Source: Entrophospora sp. SA101 (Eukaryota > Glomeromycota > Glomeromycetes > Entrophosporales > Entrophosporaceae). Taken from it: 29,364 nucleotides of DNA. Within the stretch, counting starts at the first letter, position 1. Each line of letters opens with the position of its first letter. The notes under the pieces were generated by a model that was not told where the DNA came from, did no database searches, and worked only from the letters and a program-made list of their open reading frames with translations. The stretch lies in NCBI GenBank assembly GCA_958430865.1, contig CAUDNR010004336.1, positions 1 through 29,364 on the forward strand, given 5' to 3'. A program made the position numbers and the translations under genes. Of this stretch, positions 11,857 through 24,490 are shown piece by piece.

Positions 11857-12712
11857 CAAAAGTTTCGGTATAGCGGATTTGGGGGTTTAGCGGATAAATT
11901 TTCAAAACCAAATTTTTCTATAACAATTTTATCTCGGTTTAACAGATTTAATGGATTTTTTATATAAATTTGGTTTACTGGATATTTTTTAAAAATTCAT
12001 ATATGTCACTTATAATAAATTTTTCTCATATTACGATAACGATGATCTTTACTATTTTGGGCTAATATGAGTAATGACGCGCAATTATTAAATATTAATA
12101 TTAAGAATGTAAAATAATTAGAAATAAATTGTAATAATCAGCAATACATCCACAATTTAACCTAACATATTTCTAGCTATTTCTTAGCAATGACACTATC
12201 AATATGTCATTTTCTTTTTTTTCTTTATATGCTAAAATCGTAAATATTGTAAAAGGACAAAGTGAAGTTGATGACAATGAAACAAATGAACTGAGCTGAT
12301 GATCATTAATATGGAGGCTATAAAAGCTCCAGAAACTATACTTAAATATATATGGCAAAAAATTTTAGATATTGATTTTCAAGTAATTAGAAATTTCAAA
12401 AGATTAAAAAGTGAAATTTCTTTACAAAAATTCTCAAGAACAAGTGCAAACAAGAATGGAAAATTATTATAATGTCAACGTTTTAAGTGAATGAATTGTT
12501 TTTTTTAAATTTTTTATTAAATGTATTTTTATTATCATCATTACTATTTGCACTCGTATTAAAAATAAAATTAATTTTTTACGTAACATGTATCACATGA
12601 TTTAATCAAAAATTCGATTTTTTACTATTACGGATATCTCGGTATTACAGATGACTTGGTATAGCAGATAAATTTCCTGGAACAAACATATCCGTTATAC
12701 CGAGACTCACTG
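11857..12712 (-). mobile_element. Decayed pogo/Tigger-like element with both ends
   Basis: The left end (TTTCGGTATAGCGGAT, 11863-11878) and the right end read in reverse (CTCGGTATAACGGAT) are imperfect inverted repeats. Both are followed by internal GCGGATAAATT / ATAAATTTCC-like sub-repeats. The span is about 0.85 kb, too short for a full transposase, so it is non-autonomous or deleted. The duplication boundary (12012) falls inside this element. No clear TA target duplication could be assigned; family is inferred from the ends. Confidence 0.55.
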
Positions 12713-12846
12713 TGTATGTTGAATGAATGCTACATCTAAAAAATAATTTAAAGGGAAATAAAATATTATTAATTAAAAGGATCAAATTTCTGGGTTGACA
12801 AAAAATTTAGAATTAAATAATCAATAAATTATATATTGAATGATAC

Positions 12847-13104
12847 TTATCTTATTACACATGATTCAATCATCTTCATATTTGCTTGTTGCTGCTGTTC
12901 CCTTTCAGATTGTCTCTTCTGCTTCACCATTGTCAGCTCCATTGTGGATATCTTACAAAATCAATAGTAATTTTTCTTTCATTTAAAAAGTTGTTCTTCA
13001 AGGGGATTTTCATTTTCATGTGTTGTAAGTGTTTTTATAAATTCCACAACTACTGAATTTTGCTTAGCAAGCCATTCAGAAGTAGAATATCCTAAAAGAC
13101 TATC
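12847..13104 (-). pseudogene. Decayed coding fragment (copy B)
   Basis: Identical counterpart of the fragment at 912-1169: two coding-like minus-strand pieces (DSLLGYSTSEWLAKQ.. and MELTMVKQKRQSE..) separated by a frame break. The function is unknown and it is probably a repeat-associated protein. Confidence 0.4.
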
Positions 13105-14365
13105 TAAGCTAAATCAATCCTGATCATTAATTATAATCTACTCTGAATTCTTTAATTTTCTCACTGACTCTGATAAAAGATATTCAAGATATTTATTGAG
13201 AATACCTGAATTCCCGCTCCATAAATTTTTGTTTCAAAAGATTGTTGAAGTAATGAATCATCAATATTTGTACAAATAGATTTGTGTTGATAGAAAAATT
13301 GAAAGTTGGATCAGATGTTTGTAAACATTCAAGGAAATTATCATTGGTGCCCTTCACAAAGAGAATAATTTTCTAAAAATTCTATAATTCTGGGAAATAG
13401 TTAGTAAAACATTTTATACGTCCCATTACCAAGCTTACCCCAACATTAATTAAGTTTGGCTTCAACTTTTTTTCAGAGTAAGAACTGCAAATAAGCATGG
13501 AAAAGTATTTCTAATGAATCTGATACTGAAAAGAACAAAGTTTGGCATAAAGGCAACAAATTTACTTCTGGTAGATAAATTTCTCATACTTTGAGCAGAT
13601 CATTGGATTAAGAAAAACGCCTAGTGGATTAAGAAAGTATAAGTTTAAAGGTATTTATTTATTTTATAATTTTTTCAGTACATATGAAATGTATATGAAT
13701 TGATCGACAAGGTGGCGTAAAAAATTCTTGGATAAATGAATGACTTGAACTTTATTAAGCAAAGCTTGTGCCTTGATCAAATCAGTCATACGTATTGAAA
13801 AATAAAATTTTTTTGTATACTAATATATATATATATGCATGCCAAATTTCAAACCCTGTAGATCATCAAACAAAGAAAGTCGGTGTTTAACAATGCAATA
13901 ACCATAATTATTTGTTCAATATTAACATTTTATCTTACTAATTCATTTTCATCCATTTATACTCACAAAATACTTCAAAGGCAATGTTAACAACAGTAAT
14001 GATAATAAAAGTAATTCTTTCACTCATACTGAAACTGTCCTATTCTAAGAGTACTTACAACTTACTCTCTCGCAAATAGGTGGTACAGGCAATAATTACC
14101 TAAATTTACCACAAAATGTATCATACCAAGGGTTAAAAAACGGGGGCCGAAAATCAAAACCCTGAAACGCCTTGTTCTCCGTTGATCGGTGCAACCTGCT
14201 TGTCCTCTCAAAATAATTACTATTACTATTTTTATTGTGTGGTGGTTTTTTTTTTTAAGCTGCTTTATTTGTCTTTTTATTATTTAATTATTATTCCCTT
14301 TGCTTTTAAAATTTTATAATAATTTAAAGCTATAATCATTTTTCTTTATTTTTTATATATGAAAT
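13105..14365. other. Intergenic, upstream region of kinase copy B
   Basis: Sequence is the same as 1170-2430. No gene is supported; the promoter of the kinase gene should lie in the last few hundred bases, which contain T-tracts and no recognisable named motif. Confidence 0.5.
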
Positions 14366-16833
14366 ATGACTAACAAATCAACAACAGCTGGAATTATTGA
14401 GATTCCTAAACGAAAAACTACAATGGTAATTTTTATAAAAATTGTTTTTTTAGTAAATAAGCAAATTACAAATTACAAATTATCAACAATTTAACTGTTT
14501 TTGATTTTTATTAGGTTAAAACAGAGAAACGTAAACTTCCGTTAAAGACGAATTCAAAAAGATCCGACTCTTCGAATTCTAATTCTAATAATTCAATTTT
14601 GTCAACAAGCCCTTCAGGAATAACAACAGAGGCTGCTTCGACAACAACTAACAATCAATCTAAATCTCGTACAATAACTATAAATGATTCGTCATCAGAA
14701 TCTAGTGATAATACTTTAGTAACATCACCAACTCAATTAACTTCATCATCGCCATTACAACTAAATAATATTCATTTAACTGAGGAGGAAATTAAATTAA
14801 AACAACTTGAACAAGCAAAAAAGATTTTATTGAGACAACAAGAGGCACCAAGTTTCAGACATGAATTACAATTAAAAGAAACAAAAGAACCTACAAGAGG
14901 TAGGTCACTACAATCACTTAAACGTGACCAATTAAGATCTCCAAGTCCAAGTCCAAGGTATACATCTTCTCCAACTCCGCCACTTTTATTAAAAAGAAGA
15001 CAACAACAAAGTGACACCAATTACTATCATGCAGAATCAGATGATTCCAATACATCTAATAATAGTAGCATAACAAATAAGAAAACAGCTACTAAAAAAC
15101 GTAATAATACACTCAATGCCTCCAAGCCGGTATGCACATGTTTGAAACCTGATAGTATTTGGTGTCAAATGTGCGAATCAAAAAGATTTCAGCAAAGATT
15201 TTCAAATTGGACAAGTGGAAACAAAGATATTGATAATTTTATACAAGAAACACAAAAAAATTCTATAGGTCCATTGAATTATGTTGAATGGATACAACAC
15301 AATCGCTTTAGAAACATACAAAAGATCGATGAAGGTGGATACGGAATTGTTTATTCGGCTACTTGGTTGGACGGTCCAAGATGGATACAAGATCAAAAAG
15401 ATCCTAAAAAATGGACGAGAGAGAACAATAAAAAGGTTGCTTTGAAATTCTTAAATAATTCTGAAAATATTACATCAGAGCATTTAAAAGAGGTATATGA
15501 TAAATTGTTATGTAGTATATCATATATTTAATAAATATCTATGTAATAAATATATTTTTTGAAGATTTTAATTAATATATATATATGTATATGTATATGT
15601 ATATAAATTTAGATATCAACGTATTTTCAAAATGTTGTATGGGATAATAGTGTTGTACATTGTTATGGTATATCACAAGATCCATCATCTAAAAATTATA
15701 TAATTGTTTTGGAATATGCAGAATCAGATCTTTATCAATATATAAGCTTAAATCCAAATATGTTATGGTCGCTTAAGTTAGCATTATTATGTGATATATC
15801 TCGTGGATTGAGTACAATTCATCAATGTAATCTGACTCATAGAAATTTTCATGGTGGTAACATCTTAATAATAAAAGAGGGATTTGTTGTTATAAGCGAT
15901 ATGGGTTTTAACCATAAACCAGACGGGAAGTTAACAGAAAACCAATTATTTGGAGTATTGCCATTCTTTTCACCAGAAATTATAAGGACAAAAAAATTTT
16001 TAAGAGAATCAGATATTTATAGTTTTGGAATAATTATGTGGGAATTGGCTTCAGAAATTAGAATATATGGGGATAGGGTTCACGATATTGAATTAGCAAT
16101 AGAAATATGTGATGGATTAAAACCTAAACGTATTGATGGTATACCTCAATGCTGGATAAATTTAATGGAACAATGTTTAGACGTTGATGCAACAAAAAGA
16201 CCTGATATTTTGACCATTCATAGAATTTTAGTTGATTGGTTAAGAAAAATCATTGACACTCCTAAATTACCTTATAAAATCAACACTGATTTTGCGTTGG
16301 CGGAAAATTACAGATCACGTAAATTAAGCATCAATAAAACAAATGCAAAAATGGTTCAATCCACATCATCCTCATTTTCATTAACCAAGAAGAAGAATAA
16401 TAACAATAATAATAACAATAATCCAAATGACGAAGAAAAACATGACGATAAAAAAGATAATAAGGATAAAAGTAATACGCAGGAAGATATTAATGATGAA
16501 AAGGAGAAAAATGAAAAAGACCAAATAATTAAAGAACAAATAAACAATAATTACGAAAAAGGTGTGATGTTACAGGAAAGGAAGGAAGAGGAGGAAGAAA
16601 AGCAAAAAAGAATAAAAGTTGATGAATTACTGTCGAAACCAATCTATCACAGTCAATTATACGACTTTGGAGATGAACAATTTCTTGATTTCATGACGAA
16701 TTTAACAGAATCAGAAGTTGGTAGTACGTATGAACCACCTCAATCTCCATCAAATGAAAGTACAAGCAGTAGTAAAGTTACTTGCGGCGAATTAGAGAGC
16801 ATGTCAATTACAAATACAACTGATGATATATAA
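14366..16833 (+). CDS. Kinase-like protein with HRN catalytic loop, copy B (complete)
   Basis: Exons 14366-14425, 14515-15492 and 15613-16833 give 752 aa. The start ATG opens the 20-codon first exon; no longer in-frame start is visible. The body equals copy A up to VGS: disordered N-terminus, CxC..CxxC motif, NWTSGN block, kinase domain with EGGYG, VALK, HRN (Asn for catalytic Asp), DMG and SPE. This copy continues with TYEPPQSPSNESTSSS and ends NTTDDI, a Ser/Thr-rich tail consistent in composition with the rest of the gene. Between the kinase domain and the tail lie an Asn run encoded by AAT/AAC repeats and a Lys/Glu-rich, probably coiled or charged segment. The family (TKL/dual-specificity-like kinases expanded in Glomeromycotina) is well supported; activity and role are unknown. 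The missing Asp predicts scaffold or pseudokinase behaviour. Confidence 0.88.
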
Positions 16834-17413
16834 GCAGGTTATGAATTTAGATGGTTGCTAAATGGTTGGAAAAAATTGATTAACTTGTATCTTTTTAATT
16901 ATATTAGGTGAAAAAAAACAATTAGAATCAGAATTTTAAACAAACATTAAAAATTATATATATATACACATATATAGAATAGATTTGAATTATATTAATC
17001 TTATTATTATTATATTATTGCTGTGTAGTATATTGCATTTTAATAGAATTATAGGTTTTATTTTTAATTTTCCATTATTTATTATTTATTGTTATATTGG
17101 ATTTTTTTTTTTATTGAATAAAATCAAGATTATTTATTCATGTAATTCTGTGTATTGAAAATTTTATCTTTGAATTGAATTGATTATGTTGTTACAAGGC
17201 AATTATTTATAAACAAGGGCTGGATGCATAGCCCTAATGAGATACTTGATTAAACCATTAATCACATGTGAAAAATAAAGACACTCGTTACTAAATTAGG
17301 GGGGTTTACCCTTTTCGCCAGTAAGCCCTGGATCAAATGCCCACCTTTTATCTATTTCTAGACCTCGAGGTATAATAATAAGGATTTTTAGTTATCTATG
17401 AATTTTGTGATCT
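16834..17413. other. Downstream region of kinase copy B
   Basis: AT-rich 3' flank, with no coding signal seen. Around 17215-17350 the composition becomes more GC-balanced (GGGCTGGATGCATAGCCC), which looks like repeat-derived sequence. Confidence 0.5.
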
Positions 17414-17566
17414 TTAATTTTCAGTTTTAGGAGCATGACGAGATTGTTTATCATTAAGCACTAATTGAGACGATTCATCCAAAAATCTGTTCTGAAATCT
17501 TTAACTCGAGATCTTTAAGTCACAAGCAAACGTAGAAGATATTGAACCAGGTGCTTGAATGAGACG
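17414..17566 (-). pseudogene. Decayed coding fragment with one in-frame stop
   Basis: The minus strand reads RLIQAPGSISSTFACDLK, a stop, then RFQNRFLDESSQLVLND..KTEN and a stop, all in one frame. A TTTCAG sits at the junction, so the stop could lie in an intron, but no matching donor was fixed. The composition is protein-like. I do not recognise the protein. Confidence 0.35.
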
Positions 17567-17712
17567 ATCAGTCTAACGAAGGAAAATCAATTCAAATGCA
17601 TTGGTGGATAACAATACTACGATTGGAAGTCAATCTCATCACGCTTACGTTTTTTAGTAAGATGTTACATACATACATAAGAAAAAAAAGATTAAGATAT
17701 ATAGTTTTCACC

Positions 17713-17868
17713 TCAACCGAATTGTGACATTACATCACATCCTGAGTAAATTCCATTGTTAAAGCTCTTGTCCTTGACCTCTGTTAGGCAGATGGACAAA
17801 TTTACAAACCCATAACCACGACTTCCTTCAAGTTGTTCTTTCAGCCCCGAGTTCAAGAAATGATGATT
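17713..17868 (-). pseudogene. Possible RNA-recognition-motif fragment (weak)
   Basis: A 52-codon minus-strand stretch bounded by stops contains GSRGYGFVNLS, which fits the RNP1 signature of RRM domains ([RK]G[YF][GA]FV). The sequence after RNP1 does not follow an RRM pattern and no RNP2 block was found upstream. It may be a decayed exon or a chance match. Confidence 0.2.
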
Positions 17869-18906
17869 TTACTTGAAACTGGGTCGCTGCAATAGTATGG
17901 AAGGGTGAAATGTTATTTCATTGTAATCAAACTTATTATTAAATTTTATTAAGACTACTTTATTGAAAATTGAATAGGAAAGAATGCTACACACCAATAA
18001 GGTTTTTCCTATCAGTGAAAGCAATAAATACATGCTCACGTACGAAATATAATTGACATAGTGGATATATCGTCAAAGGACAACTTTGCAAATTACATCA
18101 CAATTCAGAGGAACGCGGCATTAAAAAAATTCACATTCATCTAGAGTAGAAGGGAGGGACAAACGGACGGGGGACAGGCAGGTGTCTAATTGTTTTTCGT
18201 AGGTTTCTCGTGATCTATTTCACATTTACGTTTTCGAAAAAATTAACAGTTCGTGATGAAAACTCTTTTATTTACTTTAATGTTTAATAATTTTCATTTC
18301 AACAATTATCATGGCAAAACAACAATAGAGAATACTTCATAAATTTCCATAACATATATAAAATGAGGTTATTGCTAATAAAGCAACTTTTCTTGTATGA
18401 TAATAATGATAATGAAGGAAATAATATTAAAGGGTTCATCATTTTTCTATTTAATAAAATTAATTGGACAAGAAAGGTCAAATAATGTTTTTAAATCTTT
18501 TACAAATGGTAAATTAATATTAATAATTACTATGATAATAAAAAAATAATTTATATTTATTAGTAATTCTCTCTTTAGTGCTTATTAAATCTTCAATAAA
18601 ATTATTATGGTTTAGATAAACATAATAAACCATTTTATCTTGATTATTATACTTTGAAAGATCAATGTAATAATAAATAACAATTCAATCATTAATGGTG
18701 TAAGGTAAATTTATTAAGTAATGACAAAATAGTCCAAAATTTACCCGTAAAAGAAGATGGAACAGTTGAGAGATACCAGGAAAAAGTCATTTTACAAAAG
18801 ATTGGTAAAAAAAAATCTATAATAAATATGCAAACAAACACACCTCATACCCATAGACACTCACTCACAAGTATTAATTAATACTATTCTGTTATTATTT
18901 TCCCCT
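17869..18906. other. Intergenic, no gene seen
   Basis: AT-rich, with A/T tracts and no convincing exon on either strand. A short G-rich patch (GGGAGGGACAAACGGACGGG) lies near 18150-18175. Confidence 0.5.
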
Positions 18907-19044
18907 ATGTGGTATTTTATACCTCTTGTTTTATTATTACTGACAACTATCCCACAGCCGGTAGAAGACGCAGCAGTAGCAACAACAACGTGGTGGACAG
19001 AAGTCATGATCTGCACGTTAATTGGTTTCCAGTTAAATCTGTGA
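18907..19044 (+). CDS. Possible small secreted peptide, 45 aa
   Basis: The frame opens with MWYFIPLVLLLLTTIPQP, a good signal-peptide pattern (short polar start, Leu-rich core, small/polar end). It continues VEDAAVATTTWWTEVM and stops after 45 codons. Mycorrhizal fungi encode many short secreted proteins, so this could be real. Against it, another plus-strand frame (DNYPTAGRRRSSSNNN..) is open through the same bases and also looks protein-like, so one of them is chance. There are no conserved Cys pairs. Could also be exon 1 of a spliced gene. Confidence 0.25.
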   Translation: MWYFIPLVLLLLTTIPQPVEDAAVATTTWWTEVMICTLIGFQLNL

Positions 19045-19226
19045 CAAAATTTCACGAGGTTTGTAATAAATAAACTTATTATTAAAGGCATCTAATCAAA
19101 TACTGAATTGGTATGTAATCTATAAAAATACAAAATTGAAAAAAAACATTTATTATATATATAAGATGTCTAATAATGGTATTATATAGAATGAGTGGTG
19201 AATGAATATAAAGATTTTGCTTAATT

Positions 19227-19566
19227 CTACCATGATTTACCAATCTATTTATTTGTAAAAAATAAAAAAAAATTTCTTTTAAATTCCTCATTTAAGAATT
19301 CCAAATAAACAAAATCAAGACTTACCACCTTCTGCACACATTGTTTAAATTCTTGGAATTCTTTTAAACATAAATCCTTTTGTATATTGTCAAGCTGCGA
19401 TGTTATACACTTTGCGTATTTCATACCCTAATAAAATATTGAAAAATGAAATGCATGAATTCATTATTTATTATTATTGATTACTGCTACTTACCGGAAC
19501 AGAACACTTTGATATCCCTTGTTTAAAAATTGATATACTTCGCTTTTCCTTTATTATCTTGGACAT
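19227..19566 (-). CDS. Small CX9C protein, NDUFAF8-like (complex I assembly)
   Basis: Three tiny exons on the minus strand: 19566-19495, 19427-19326 and 19244-19227, all phase 0 with GT..AG introns; 63 aa. Exon 2 holds YAKCITSQLDN, then KDLCLKEFQEFKQCVQK: Cys, twelve residues, Cys, nine residues, Cys. The order YxxC .. KDxCxxEFxxxxxC matches NDUFAF8 (human C17orf89), a CHCH-type mitochondrial protein that helps assemble respiratory complex I. The last exon encodes only IGKSW and the stop, an ending common in small CHCH proteins. The N-terminus (MSKIIKEKRS) is basic. Such proteins are imported into the intermembrane space or matrix without a classical long presequence. The family call rests on motif spacing and is fairly good; other CX9C families are possible. 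Confidence 0.7.
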
Positions 19567-19639
19567 TATTACCGAATGTTATTAATATTAATATTAATGC
19601 CAACTATAGCGACATTCGTTTATCACATTGTGACTTTGA

Positions 19640-19930
19640 TTTCATTGGCTAAATTTTACAATGATCACTCTCCAAAAAATCACAAATTTTATTGGCTTGA
19701 AGATCTTTTACAAAAACAAAATTTTTAATAAAATTTAGCAATGATCTACAAATCATGAATTTTGGGGTCAAAATCTTATTTGTTGATTTTCTCAAAACAT
19801 GATTTTTTTGACATGCCTCGTTTCTATTGATCAGGCCCCACAGTATATCAGGGTGATCAAAAATATCGGGGGAATGTCTGAAAAATGGCCGATTTCCGAA
19901 ATTTTTATTGGACATTCTAAAATTTTATCG
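19640..19930 (-). repeat. Repeat-derived sequence with fortuitous ORF
   Basis: The segment has an 88-codon minus-strand open frame (start MSNKNFGNRPFF) next to TTGGCTTGAAGATC, a motif that recurs at about 22083-22096 in similar context (AAATTT..TTGGCTTGAAGATC). The CG-rich 'tatcgggg' piece and ambiguous frame point to a dispersed repeat, not a cellular gene. Confidence 0.45.
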
Positions 19931-20336
19931 AATTTATAATAGTAATAGGATTTCGCGCCCTGGTATATACAAGGTAAAAAGATAATTGGTTAATTATTAG
20001 AAGGTAAAGACACGAACTGAATTAAAAATCAGAGCTATTTGACATTACTTTGATGCTAAGTAACAAATTCCTAAGTATAATGGGTCTTGTTAGGTCATAA
20101 TTTAAGATTCTGTTCTAATCTCTAGTTAAAGGCTTTTCTAAAAGCCTGAAATACAAATTAAATTGGAAAAAATTTTATTATTATTATTGGTGCATTCATT
20201 ATAAATCGAACAACCAATGAAAAAATTTCTAACTCACCAAATATTATCGTTACAAAATTACTTTAATAGTTAGGATTATTTATAAAATATATTAATATTA
20301 TAATATTATACTCTATTCAAAATAAGAAAACAAAAA

Positions 20337-21648
20337 ATGTGGTTTCAAAAAGATTATTCAATCAGACTTATATTTATTTTGTTTTATTTTATACTTAATA
20401 TTTGTACATTGGTTGTTGCTGAAGATTTAAGTGTTGTAGAACTTGATCAAAGAGACACACAGTCGGATTTAAATAATTCTTCGGGTAATATATTAGATGA
20501 TGAAATGGTTGACTTGGAAGCTATAGATGAAGCCGAAGTAAGTTTAATTTTATTGTTTATTTTTTTTCATTTTATTAAAAAAAATATTAATATTTGAATT
20601 TTTATTATAAATAATAATAATAATAAAAAGCAAAAATTTGTAAGAGTTGAGGCAGAAGATCCAGAATTGGTTGGTTCAGTGCTTAATGTTGATATAGATG
20701 AAGCCAATAAAGTTAAAAACAGGGTTGGAGAAAATAATTTTTCATTAGGAATAGAAGATTCAAAGTCGTTTTTATTTAGTATATTAATGATTGTTGTTTC
20801 AGAAGTTGGTGATAAAACATTTTTTATTGCAGCAATTATGGCAATGAAAAATTCAAGATTTTTAGTATTTTCTGCGGCATTTTCTGCTCTTGCACTGATG
20901 TCAATTCTGTCAGCTGTTTTGGGTCATGCAGTACCAAACTTGATTCCAGAATCTTATACAAATTACCTTGCTTCATTGTTGTTTTTATTTTTTGGTATAA
21001 AAATGGGATTTGAAGGATGGCAAATGACAGATGAAGACGCCAAACAAGAATTGGAAGAAGTCACAGCAGAATTGAAGGAAAAAGAGGAGACTGGGGTTAT
21101 TGATAAGGCTGAAGGCGGTGGTTCAGTTGATAAAACAAAGGAATCAACTTTCAATGAAGGATTAATCAACTTGTGTCAATTTCTTTTTTCGCCTATTTTT
21201 GTTCAAACATTTGTATTGACTTTTTTGGCTGAATGGGGCGATAGATCACAAATAGCAACTATTGTTTTGGCTGCTGCGCAGGTTAATAATAACATATAAA
21301 TAAATTGATTATTTATTTAAAAATGGAACAAAATAATCAATTAATTAGATACTTATATATATTTTTTATTTATTTATTTATATAGGATGTTTATTGGGTA
21401 ACACTGGGTACCATAGCTGGTCATAGTATTTGCACAGGCCTTGCAGTGGTTGGTGGTAGATTCTTGGCAGCTAAAATCTCGGTCAAAACAGGTAAGAATA
21501 AATAATTTTATTTATTTTACTAAAAATAATTTATTAACATCTTTTTTACAAAATCAAATCGATTATAGTCACAATCATTGGAGCATTTCTTTTTATCTCA
21601 TTTGCACTTATTTATTTGTATGAAGGAATATGTGAGACTGGAATATGA
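20337..21648 (+). CDS. GDT1: Gdt1/TMEM165 family (UPF0016) Mn2+/Ca2+ transporter
   Basis: Four exons, 20337-20537, 20631-21281, 21386-21491 and 21569-21648, give 345 aa. Residues 1-28 form a signal peptide (hydrophobic LIFILFYFILN core ending VVAED). An acidic luminal segment follows. The two family motifs are intact: SEVGDKTFF (E125-T130) at the start of the first transmembrane bundle and AEWGDRSQI (E268-S273) at the start of the second. Between them is a charged Glu/Lys-rich loop. Each half carries three hydrophobic helices, the last being FLFISFALIYLYEG near the C-terminus. Gdt1 proteins exchange Mn2+ and Ca2+ for H+ in the Golgi and support glycosylation. Yeast Gdt1 is 280 aa; the extra length here is N-terminal. 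The identification is very secure. Confidence 0.95.
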
Positions 21649-22841
21649 TTAAATTTTATTCAAAAAGAATTCACGAACTTTTTTTTTATAAACAATAATA
21701 GTCATGTATATTATTCATTATCATTATTATTTATATGCATTTTTTTAATATATATATATAAATTTTTCAATAGAATTATTAAACCAGCAATTACAGACGT
21801 AAAGTTTTTTTTCTTTTCTGTTCTGTTCTGTAAAATTTTACATTTATGAAGTTCAAACAATTGTGCAAGTCATTTAGTCGCTGAACCATGAAGGAATTAA
21901 AACACAAGTTTACTATGTTAACCCCAAAATCGGCATCATAGCACGGAAAGTTAGTGATTTAAGTGAATATTGATATGATGTTTTTTAATTCAAAAATAGA
22001 TATCAATTACAAAATCGATTAGTATTAGGGGCCTGGCGGATATGACGTAATTATTGATTTGATAGCCAAATTTGTAATATTGTTGGCTTGAAGATCATTA
22101 CGCAATTTGAAAACAAATAAATTTATGAAAGGAAGGAAATTTAGTTTCGAATGAATGAATGAATTCAAGTTGATGCAAGAATATCATAAAATCCATATCT
22201 ATTGTAACGATTTATTATTTATCATTATTATATAGATGTTCTTTACTTGAGGTAAAAGAGGAAGCGTTGCTGTTAAATAATAAGGGATAATTTTACGATC
22301 AATCACTGTGTTGTTCATTGTTTAGTACTATAGAGCATATACTATCTGGAATCCACCGAGGAAAGGATGAGTATATGAATAAATCTAATTAGAAATAGAA
22401 ATTATAAAAATTTTCACCGGAAATTTTTCACTATTACTATTAACAATTACCTTTTGTGCACTTATTCTGATGTAACAAATAAATTTTATTTTATTTTTTA
22501 TTGAAATATAATTTGACCAAATGATGAAAGATTTTTTAAAAATTGAAAGGATTAATAATAATAATAATAATTCCTTAAAAGATTTTATTATATATAGTTT
22601 GCAATCAGATTAGTTTATTTTTTCCAAATAGCCTTTTTTAAAAAATTATATACTTCAAATGATGATTACATTAAATGCACAATTATTGAGGATTATTGCT
22701 TTCTTTTTTTTCTCAAAAGGATGAAAAATAAAGCACTGAAAGAAGAATCTTTTTCTATGAAGATTTATTATGAACAGAAATCTGATAAAGTTTTTTCTTT
22801 ATTTTCTTTCTATTTCTACTTTCTTTCTTCCCTTCAATATA
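21649..22841. other. Intergenic between convergent Gdt1 and Aurora genes
   Basis: No gene is supported. The first ~150 bases are the AT-rich 3' flank of the transporter gene. A short repeat motif (TTGGCTTGAAGATC at about 22083) is shared with 19693. The rest is AT-rich with a short AAT run near 22553-22570. Confidence 0.5.

Positions 22842-24490
<1,649 letters not shown>

Larger units (their letters stand above)
12012..16726 (+). repeat. Direct duplication, copy B (~4.7 kb)
   Basis: Partner of 75-4791. Here the flanks look natural: the left side continues into the rest of the pogo-like element, and the right side continues the kinase reading frame for 36 more codons (37 after the shared VGS, counting the boundary codon) to a plausible stop. 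This suggests copy B is the original arrangement, whether copy A is a real duplicate or an assembly duplicate. Confidence 0.95.

Noticed and set aside
18299..19291. Minus-strand open frames of 60-76 codons (18299-18481, 18861-19091, 19082-19291)
   Set aside because: Biased composition and no splice support; the last covers an intron and the terminal exon of the NDUFAF8-like gene in another frame.
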